This document shows positions 58,104 through 64,000 of a DNA stretch of 64,000 bases, piece after piece (within the stretch, counting starts at the first letter, position 1; each line of letters starts with the position of its first letter). Origin of the DNA: Odoribacter lunatus (GTDB taxonomy: Bacteria; Bacteroidota; Bacteroidia; Bacteroidales; Marinifilaceae); contig NZ_CALPCZ010000010.1 of assembly GCF_943193135.1 (NCBI RefSeq), positions 1-64,000 of the forward strand. The letters are read 5' to 3'. Below the pieces are notes generated by a model. That model did not search any database, was not told the DNA's origin, and was given only the letters and a program-made list of their open reading frames with translations. The translations under genes were made by a program, and so were the position numbers.

Positions 58104-58592
58104 ATGGAAAAACAGGCGCAAATAGAAAGAATCGAGACCTTTTTATCTTCGGTTATTTTGGAGGAATTGGATAAATTGCAGAAAGCTTCTCTTTCTTACA
58201 TGAATTTTGTGATTATGGGACAGATTATCGAGGTGTTGGGTGGTTTCCTGGATCAGAAACCAATGAAAGCAAAAGGCCAGTCTTCCCGGAGGTTTGCGCA
58301 GGCTGTCCGCTATTTGTTTGGGGGACGATACCGGTTATTGAATGAAAACAATCTTTTATACGATAAATTACGCAATCAGATGACGCATGCGTTCATCCCC
58401 GGAGGGGATTTGATATTGATTGGAACGGAAAAAGAAGAAGGGTATACTCATTTGGAATTTCGGGATAAAAGACTGGTTTTAGTGGCGACGACGTTTCATG
58501 AAGATATACGGCAGGCGTGCCACCGATTGCTTCTCTTGTTAAGAGAGGGAAAGATAAAACCTAAAAATATTGCATTTGAACATGACAGATAA
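58104..58592 (+). CDS. Conserved hypothetical Bacteroidales protein
   Basis: 162 residues, predicted soluble and cytoplasmic, mostly helical. Recognisable conserved-looking segments are FGGRYRLLNENNLLYDKLRNQMTH (given here in halves FGGRYRLLNENN and LLYDKLRNQMTH) and LEFRDKRLVLVATTFHEDI. The RNQMTHAF part recalls the R-x(4)-H motif of HEPN proteins, a nucleic-acid-associated helical fold, but that is a weak resemblance and the Arg-to-His spacing is RNQMTH. I do not recognise a named family. Its last 11 bases overlap the start of the next gene, so translation is coupled. Confidence 0.75.
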   Translation: MEKQAQIERIETFLSSVILEELDKLQKASLSYMNFVIMGQIIEVLGGFLDQKPMKAKGQSSRRFAQAVRYLFGGRYRLLNENNLLYDKLRNQMTHAFIPGGDLILIGTEKEEGYTHLEFRDKRLVLVATTFHEDIRQACHRLLLLLREGKIKPKNIAFEHDR

Positions 58593-59412
58593 AAGAATCG
58601 TTTTGATTGGGGCGGGAAATGTTGCGCACAATCTGGCACCGGCATTGTTACTTGCGGGGTTGAATCTTTGTCAGATATACAGTCGCAGTATAGAATCGGC
58701 GCGGGAATTGGGAAAGAAGACAGGAATCAGTTATACGTCGGATTTATTTGCTGTTTACCCCGATTGCGACATTTATTTCTTTTGTGTCAATGACGATTCG
58801 TTATTATCTATGATAAAGAGCGTTAGATTTAAAAAAGATGCCCTTCTCATACATACTTCCGGTAGTCAGCCTATGAGCATTTTTCAGAATCATGCTCAAA
58901 ATTATGGCGTTTTGTATCCTCTGCAAACCTTTTCCAAGAAGAGAGAATTGAATTTCAGAGAGATTCCGTTGTGCCTCGAATATTCCAATGAATACAGCCA
59001 TGGCATTCTTGCGAAACTTGCCGGCTGTTTATCGGACAGAGTGGAGGAAATGTCCTCTGAAAAACGTAAGAAGCTCCACTTGGCGGGAGTGATTGCCAAT
59101 AATTTTGTAAATTATTTGTATGGAGCGGCAGGTAAGATACTGGAAGAAGAGGGATTGGATTTTGCCTTGCTCCGGCCGCTGATATTTGAGACTGCACACA
59201 AAGTAATGCTTATGTCGCCCGAAGAAGCCCAGACAGGACCTGCCCGGCGTAATGACGACAGTATACTCGGTATGCACAAAGCCTTGTTGAAAAACAACAA
59301 GAAACTGTATACATTGTATTCATTATTAAGTGATTCTATAAAAGAAGCGCAAGTAAAGAATGAAGTTAAAACAACATCGGAAGAGCAACAAATGAGCTTA
59401 AATTTATGGTAG
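58582..59412 (+). CDS. Rossmann-fold DUF2520 protein
   Basis: 276 residues from ATG 58582 (11-base overlap with the preceding gene). The N-terminal Rossmann domain has the dinucleotide loop VLIGAGNVAHNLAPAL, DIYFFCVNDDSL and LIHTSGSQPMSIF, and the C-terminal domain of the DUF2520 family has HLAGVIANNFVNYLYG and TGPARRNDDSILGMHKALL. It resembles 6-phosphogluconate-dehydrogenase-like and pyrroline-carboxylate-reductase-like enzymes; the substrate is unknown. The Bacteroidota arrangement DUF2520-KdsC-Maf seen here is common. Confidence 0.92.
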   Translation: MTDKRIVLIGAGNVAHNLAPALLLAGLNLCQIYSRSIESARELGKKTGISYTSDLFAVYPDCDIYFFCVNDDSLLSMIKSVRFKKDALLIHTSGSQPMSIFQNHAQNYGVLYPLQTFSKKRELNFREIPLCLEYSNEYSHGILAKLAGCLSDRVEEMSSEKRKKLHLAGVIANNFVNYLYGAAGKILEEEGLDFALLRPLIFETAHKVMLMSPEEAQTGPARRNDDSILGMHKALLKNNKKLYTLYSLLSDSIKEAQVKNEVKTTSEEQQMSLNLW

Positions 59413-59441
59413 CTTGATTTTTATGGATAAAAATATAAAAT

Positions 59442-59969
59442 ATGGCTTTTTTTAAAGATGAATTAAAGAATATCCGGGCATTCATATTTGATGTGGACGG
59501 AGTACTTTCACGACATGAAATGAGTTTGTCTCCGGAAGGAGAATTGATAAGAACGTCTTGTGCCAAAGACGGCTATGCCATCATGTACAGCATACGGAAA
59601 GGATATATCATTGCAATCATTTCGGGCGGTGGGGCGCCTGGATTGAGGGAGCGGTTGGCAAAATTAGGGATTAAGGATATTTATTTGAAGATAGCGAATA
59701 AATTGGAGGCATTGGATGAAATCATGCAGAAATATGCCCTTAAAGCTGATGAAATCATGTATATGGGAGATGATATACCGGACTACAATATTATGACCCG
59801 TATCGGTTTACCGGTATGTCCTGCGGATGCTTGTGAGGAGATTAAAGCCATATCACGTTATATTTCCGACATCAACGGGGGCATGGGATGTGTCAGGGAT
59901 GTCATTTCGCAGGTATTGAAAGCAAAAGGTGATTGGATGGATACCGGTTGTTTTGTAAAAAGTATGTGA
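59442..59969 (+). CDS. kdsC: KdsC-like HAD phosphatase (KDO 8-phosphate phosphatase family)
   Basis: 175 residues, a cap-less type C0 HAD enzyme. Nucleophile motif FIFDVDGVLSRHE (catalytic Asps in DVD), IAIISGGGAPGLRERL for motif II, and MYMGDDIPDYNIM for the acidic motif IV. Family members remove phosphate from 3-deoxy-D-manno-octulosonate 8-phosphate for lipopolysaccharide, or from related sialic acid precursors. It sits 29 bases after DUF2520 and 13 before maf. Confidence 0.9.
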   Translation: MAFFKDELKNIRAFIFDVDGVLSRHEMSLSPEGELIRTSCAKDGYAIMYSIRKGYIIAIISGGGAPGLRERLAKLGIKDIYLKIANKLEALDEIMQKYALKADEIMYMGDDIPDYNIMTRIGLPVCPADACEEIKAISRYISDINGGMGCVRDVISQVLKAKGDWMDTGCFVKSM

Positions 59970-59982
59970 TTCTTGTAAAAGC

Positions 59983-60564
59983 ATGGCGTATAAGTTGATT
60001 TTGGCATCGGCATCCCCGCGTCGTCAGCAATTAATGCGGGAGGCCGGTTTCACGTTTGAAGTAAGAATAAAAGAAGTACCGGAGATATATCCGGATGATT
60101 TGCCTGTAAACCAAGTACCGGAGTATCTGGCGCGTCTGAAAGCCTCCGCATTTCAGCATGAACTGCAACCGGATGAGTTATTGATAACGGCGGACACCAT
60201 TGTTTCCATACACAACAAAGCTGTCGGTAAACCTGGCAACAGGCAGGCGGCAATAGAGATGCTTCGTGAGTTATCCGGTAACAGGCACACGGTAGTATCG
60301 GGATTGTGTTTGACCACTTCTCATATTCAAAAAACTACCTCCGTCTGTACCGATGTATTTTTCAGGGAATTGACGGAAGAAGAAATTATCTACTACGTAG
60401 ACAAATACCGGCCTTTGGACAAAGCAGGCGCTTACGGGATACAGGAATGGATTGGCTATGTCGGCATAGAACGTATTGACGGTTCTTTTTACAATGTCAT
60501 GGGCTTGCCGATACAGACACTTTACCGGCAATTACAGGAATTTGGTGTGGATTTGTGCAAATAA
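59983..60564 (+). CDS. maf: Maf-like nucleoside triphosphate pyrophosphatase
   Basis: 193 residues. Maf family hallmarks are LILASASPRRQQLMREAG at the N terminus, LITADTIVSI with the catalytic Asp, VGKPGNRQAAIEML, and the later YRPLDKAGAYGIQEWIGYVGIERIDG (shown here in parts AGAYGIQEW and IERIDG). Members hydrolyse dTTP, UTP or modified nucleotides; the QxW and specific Arg positions suggest the dTTP/UTP subgroup (YhdE-like), which is inference. The S46 peptidase gene starts 17 bases downstream. Confidence 0.93.
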   Translation: MAYKLILASASPRRQQLMREAGFTFEVRIKEVPEIYPDDLPVNQVPEYLARLKASAFQHELQPDELLITADTIVSIHNKAVGKPGNRQAAIEMLRELSGNRHTVVSGLCLTTSHIQKTTSVCTDVFFRELTEEEIIYYVDKYRPLDKAGAYGIQEWIGYVGIERIDGSFYNVMGLPIQTLYRQLQEFGVDLCK

Positions 60565-60581
60565 TAATAAATAAACAGAAT

Positions 60582-62735
60582 ATGAAAAAATTACTATCCA
60601 TTGTATGTATGCTGGCATTGTTCAGCGGATATTGTATAGCGGACGAAGGAATGTGGATTCCGATGCTGCTGAAAAAGTACAACATTGAGGACATGCAGAA
60701 AAAAGGGTTTAAACTGACGGCGGAAGACATCTATGACATCAACCGGGCTTCGCTGAAAGATGCTGTTGTCGGGCTGGGAAGGGAAGGAAGCCCCTTTCAT
60801 CACTTCTGTACCGGAGAATTCATCAGTTCCGAAGGGTTGTTGGTAACCAATCATCATTGCTCGTTCAACATGATTCAGAACCACTCTTCTTTGGAACATA
60901 ACTATTTGCGGGATGGTTTTTGGGCAAAGAACAGGAGTGAGGAACTGGCCAATCCGGGGATTACGGTCTCCGTTTTAGTGCGTATGGAAGATGTGACGGA
61001 GCAGATAACCTCCCAATTGAGCGATGATATGACAGCAAAAGAAAGAAACGCCAAAATCAAAGAAATAGCCCAAAAATTGGAACAACAGGCTGCGGAGGGG
61101 ACTAACTTAAAGGCAAACATCAAATCTTATTTTAACGGCAATCAGTTTTTTATGTCGGTATTCCGCATCTTCAAAGACGTGCGTTTGGTGGGGGCTCCGG
61201 CTTCGGCTATCGGCAAATTCGGCGGAGATACGGACAATTGGATGTGGCCGCGGCATACCGGAGACTTTTCCGTGTTGAGGGTATATGCTGACGAAAACAA
61301 CCAACCGGCGGGATATTCGGAGAAAAACCGTCCTTACCGGCCGGATGCCTTCTTTAAAATTTCTGCCAAAGGAATAAAAGAGGGTGATTTCACTATGATT
61401 TTCGGTTATCCGGGAACAACCAACGAATATTTGCCGTCTTATGCCATAAAACAATTGATAGACATCGAAAATCCCCATAAAATAGCCATTCGGACGGCAA
61501 TATTGGACAAAATGAATGAAGCCATGAACCGAAGCGAACTGTTGCGGATAAAATATGCGGCCAAAGCTGCCAATGTCGCCAACGCATGGAAAAAATGGCA
61601 AGGGGAACTCAAAGGACTGAAACGTTTCAATACCGTCGGGAATAAGGAAAAAACAGAGGCGGAATTTGCCGTCTGGGCGAAAGGACGCGGGAAATACGAT
61701 GGCATCATGGAACGGTATGCCTCCTTGTATGACCGCCGGAAAGACTTGATATTGGCATCTGTTTATGCCGGCGAAGCGGGCTTGCGTGGCGCGGAAATTA
61801 TCGGTTTGGCAAGAAATGTCTATGAAAAAGTAAACGCCGCGGTAAAATCGGGGGATAAGAAAAAATACGAAGCACGGCTTCAGGCTGAAATAGCGGCGTT
61901 TTTTAAAGACTACGATGCGGAAACAGACCGGCGTATCCTGGCAGAGATGCTGAATTTATACAACACCAACTTATCGGACAACTGGATTCCCGAAGAGGTG
62001 AAAAAAGCACGTAACAGTGCGGGATATGACACATACGCACGGAACATCTTTAATAAATCGGCACTGACCACTCCGGAAGGAATAAAAAACATTACGGGAA
62101 AGTGGGACAGCAAAGCTTTGCTGAAATTGGAAAAAGACCCCATTTGCCGCCTCGCGCTTTCCATTCGGGATTTCAACACCCGGCAGATACTGCCGGAACT
62201 GGTAAAAATCGAAACAGCCTTGAGAAATGAGCACCAGATTTGGCTGGCGGGTTTGATGGAAATGCAGCCCGAAAAAGTATTCTATGCGGATGCCAATTCC
62301 ACCTTGCGGGTTGCTTACGGCCAAGTAAGCGGATATACCCCCGTCGATGCCGTGAAATATACTCATTATACCACCTTAACCGGCATCATGGAAAAAGACC
62401 GGCCGGATATATATGATTACAACATTCCGCAAGCATTACGGGATATATATGCAAGCAAGGATTTCGGGCCTTATACGCAAGACGGTGACGTACCCGTCTG
62501 CTTTATAGCAACGAACCACACCACCGGCGGAAACTCCGGCAGTCCGGTACTGAATGCGGAAGGGCATCTGATTGGAATAAACTTTGACCGGGCATGGGAC
62601 GGTGTCATGTCTGATATGCAATATGACCCTGCCATTTGTCGGAACGTAGCCGTTGATATCCGGTATGTGCTGTTTGTTATCGACAAAGTAGCAGGAGCGG
62701 GGCACCTGTTGGAAGAAATGGAAATTGTCCGGTAA
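60582..62735 (+). CDS. S46-family dipeptidyl-peptidase, DPP11-like (Asp/Glu-specific)
   Basis: 717 residues from ATG 60582, with a signal peptide (to about CIADEG). A chymotrypsin-fold serine peptidase split by a large helical domain. Catalytic parts are TNHHC (His91/92), GGDTDNWMWPRHTGDFS (the region holding the conserved Asp), and GGNSGSPV with Ser652. The residue 18 places after the Ser is Arg670 (INFDRAWDG); in Porphyromonas gingivalis DPP11 the equivalent Arg673 sets acidic P1 specificity, whereas DPP7 has Gly. It should cleave Xaa-Asp/Glu dipeptides from peptides in the periplasm, feeding amino-acid fermentation. Confidence 0.9.
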   Translation: MKKLLSIVCMLALFSGYCIADEGMWIPMLLKKYNIEDMQKKGFKLTAEDIYDINRASLKDAVVGLGREGSPFHHFCTGEFISSEGLLVTNHHCSFNMIQNHSSLEHNYLRDGFWAKNRSEELANPGITVSVLVRMEDVTEQITSQLSDDMTAKERNAKIKEIAQKLEQQAAEGTNLKANIKSYFNGNQFFMSVFRIFKDVRLVGAPASAIGKFGGDTDNWMWPRHTGDFSVLRVYADENNQPAGYSEKNRPYRPDAFFKISAKGIKEGDFTMIFGYPGTTNEYLPSYAIKQLIDIENPHKIAIRTAILDKMNEAMNRSELLRIKYAAKAANVANAWKKWQGELKGLKRFNTVGNKEKTEAEFAVWAKGRGKYDGIMERYASLYDRRKDLILASVYAGEAGLRGAEIIGLARNVYEKVNAAVKSGDKKKYEARLQAEIAAFFKDYDAETDRRILAEMLNLYNTNLSDNWIPEEVKKARNSAGYDTYARNIFNKSALTTPEGIKNITGKWDSKALLKLEKDPICRLALSIRDFNTRQILPELVKIETALRNEHQIWLAGLMEMQPEKVFYADANSTLRVAYGQVSGYTPVDAVKYTHYTTLTGIMEKDRPDIYDYNIPQALRDIYASKDFGPYTQDGDVPVCFIATNHTTGGNSGSPVLNAEGHLIGINFDRAWDGVMSDMQYDPAICRNVAVDIRYVLFVIDKVAGAGHLLEEMEIVR

Positions 62736-62750
62736 TAAGAAGAAAAATAA

Positions 62751-62784
62751 AAAATGCCGCTATGCTTATAGCGGCATTTTTAAG
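62751..62784. terminator. Bidirectional terminator between the S46 peptidase and sodB
   Basis: A perfect 13-bp stem AAAATGCCGCTAT with ATAGCGGCATTTT and loop GCTT, with A and T runs on both sides, between convergent genes. Confidence 0.92.
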
Positions 62785-62790
62785 AAAATA

Positions 62791-63465
62791 TCATTTCTTC
62801 GCTGCCTTCAAGCGTTCTTCAACCACTTTCCAATTAACGATTTTCCAGAAATTCTCTACATATTTCGCGCGAAGATTTTGCACATCAAGATAATAAGCAT
62901 GTTCCCAGACGTCAATATTCAACAAGGGAACTTTCCCTGCTTTCAACGGATTTTCCGCATTGTGCGTCTGAATAATTTCCGGTTTGTGATTCTCTGCATT
63001 CAACGTCAGCCAGGCATATCCGGAGCCAAACAACGTAATGGCCGCCTGTGAAAATTTCGCCTTAAACTCCTCAAAACTGCCAAACTCTTTTTCAAGCACA
63101 AGCAAGGTTTCCTTACCGGGTTTGTCTTCATTTTGGCGGGAAGGTTGAAAAGCCTCAAACTGGAAATAATGGTTGTATACCTGCGAAGCATTGTTGAACA
63201 ATCCCCCTTCAGCCTTAAGCATGATTTCCTCTATCGTTTGGTTCTCAAACTCCGTACCGGCCTTTTGCTTATTGGTATTTTCAATGTAAGTAGCCAAATG
63301 TTTTCCATAATGGAACTGTACGGTCTGTTCGCTGATATACGGAGCCAACGCGTCTTGCGTATAAGGAAGCGGTTGCAGACGGAACAACTTGTCATCTCCT
63401 CGTGCGTTAATCGTATTAGAAGACAACAAAACACAGGGAATTTGATTTTTAAATGTTGTATTCAT
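62791..63465 (-). CDS. sodB: Superoxide dismutase, Fe/Mn type
   Basis: 224 residues. Iron/manganese ligands are His in FHYGKHLATY, His in NHYFQFEAF, and Asp plus His in NIDVWEHAYYLD; the GSGYAWLTLN segment is also typical. An N-terminal extension of about 25 residues (MNTTFKNQIPCVLLSSNTIN) precedes the usual start near LFRLQPLPY; no other start is clear and no proper signal peptide is seen. It removes superoxide in an otherwise anaerobic cell. It lies 70 bases downstream of the TonB-dependent receptor on the same strand. Confidence 0.93.
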   Translation of the reverse strand: MNTTFKNQIPCVLLSSNTINARGDDKLFRLQPLPYTQDALAPYISEQTVQFHYGKHLATYIENTNKQKAGTEFENQTIEEIMLKAEGGLFNNASQVYNHYFQFEAFQPSRQNEDKPGKETLLVLEKEFGSFEEFKAKFSQAAITLFGSGYAWLTLNAENHKPEIIQTHNAENPLKAGKVPLLNIDVWEHAYYLDVQNLRAKYVENFWKIVNWKVVEERLKAAKK

Positions 63466-63535
63466 AACATGATGCGTTTTAAATTAGGAATCATTTTATA
63501 GGAATTAACGAACGGGAGAAAAAAAAGTTTTAGTT

Positions 63536-64000
63536 TCAAATCTTAAACGTAACCGAAGCGCCGAAGCGGGCAGGGGCTCCCGATTGTCCCATATTGAAAT
63601 AGGCAGGCAGTTTTTCCCCGACGGGATTATTGAGCATATAGCTGAAAAACGCCTTATCCAGGATATTCTTTCCCCACACATGCAGAGACACATACTTGCC
63701 GGAAAGGGCAAAATCCATATTCCACAGGAAATAAGGCGACTGTTTCAACAAATTATCCTCGTCAAAATATTGCGTTCCCATACCCGTTACCGACGTGGAA
63801 GCCCTGAACGTAGTGAAATTAGCCCATTGCATCGGGCGCTGGTAAACAAGTCCGGCATTCCCCGTAAACTCCGGAGCCATGACAATCCGGTTGCCTTCGT
63901 GGGCCTTATTGTCATTGCGGTAATACTTTGAATGCGTATAACCGGCGCTGAAGAAATAGGAGAGATGGGGAAAGATTTTGCCCTGTACATCTGCTTCACC
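63536..64000 (-). CDS. TonB-dependent receptor, C-terminal part
   Basis: The frame is open to the end of the window, so only the last 154 residues are seen. Alternating hydrophobic beta-strands end in APARFGASVTFKI, the typical final strand of a TonB-dependent outer-membrane barrel, with the preceding SLHVWGKNILDKAFFSYM matching the conserved NLxD segment near the end. The terminal residue is Ile instead of the more usual Phe. The substrate cannot be inferred; no SusD or iron gene lies in the visible part. The next gene on this strand is sodB. Confidence 0.9.
   Translation of the reverse strand, partial: GEADVQGKIFPHLSYFFSAGYTHSKYYRNDNKAHEGNRIVMAPEFTGNAGLVYQRPMQWANFTTFRASTSVTGMGTQYFDEDNLLKQSPYFLWNMDFALSGKYVSLHVWGKNILDKAFFSYMLNNPVGEKLPAYFNMGQSGAPARFGASVTFKI

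Noticed and set aside
58104-58592. HEPN toxin with a DUF2520 antitoxin
   Set aside because: Only a weak RxxxxH resemblance (RNQMTH) is seen, and DUF2520 is a widespread enzyme-like fold in a housekeeping cluster.

Overview
The window reads as chromosomal DNA of a Bacteroidota bacterium, most likely order Bacteroidales. The evidence is the many promoters of the TAnnTTTG type, near absence of Shine-Dalgarno sites, Bacteroidota-restricted families (DUF4294, DUF4835, DUF6266, DUF6340, S46 peptidase, long NusB, U32 peptidase paired with an ATP-grasp-like protein), many short lipoproteins and a TonB-dependent receptor. A phosphate butyryltransferase (4.5 kb) and a butyrate kinase (54.6 kb), with pta-ackA at 44-46 kb, point to a butyrate- and acetate-forming gut anaerobe such as the Odoribacter/Butyricimonas group. 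The genus is inference.

Layout. 0-10 kb: end of an Rpn-type nuclease gene with a 12-bp tandem repeat, PLP homeostasis protein, dihydroorotate-dehydrogenase-like protein, transglutaminase-like lipoprotein, bile-acid-symporter-family transporter, ptb, an OmpA/glycine-zipper lipoprotein (minus strand), bioD, and a U32 peptidase followed by an ATP-grasp-like protein. 10-18.5 kb: gmhB-like phosphatase, holA and a DUF4294 gene (minus strand), RNase P RNA, then a plus-strand run of serine dehydratase, bifunctional nuclease, pgi, PPi-type phosphofructokinase and pepD, followed by a free-methionine-sulfoxide reductase. The plus strand of this block is C-rich whichever way the genes point, unlike its flanks.

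19-25 kb is the accessory-looking part: an 11-bp tandem repeat ending in a perfect hairpin, two DUF6266-like genes, a 973-residue exported protein (FGE-sulfatase fold, Ig-like modules, ALK-type glycine-rich domain), and a 500-bp spacer packed with short palindromes. 25-43 kb: TlpA-like and TPR genes, YgiQ, RimO, small lipoproteins, gyrB, LOG, nusB, DUF4835, recN, dnaB, a GATase-like protein, an LTA-synthase-like phosphotransferase, MarR. 43-64 kb: ackA, pta and an actin-like protein that appears circularly permuted, fabG, a vWA membrane protein and DUF6340 lipoprotein, an AddA-type helicase-nuclease, buk, a serine hydrolase, a class IV aminotransferase, a KdsC/Maf/DUF2520 cluster, an S46 dipeptidyl-peptidase, superoxide dismutase, and the 3' end of a TonB-dependent receptor.

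The strongest candidate for something undescribed is the actin-like ATPase at 46234-47310: its phosphate-1 motif lies at the extreme C terminus instead of the N terminus. The second is the 20-25 kb DUF6266/FGE/glycine-rich locus with its repeat-bearing flanks. I saw no tRNA, rRNA, insertion sequence, integrase, prophage or CRISPR array. Function calls come from reading motifs and overall resemblance; no database search was run.
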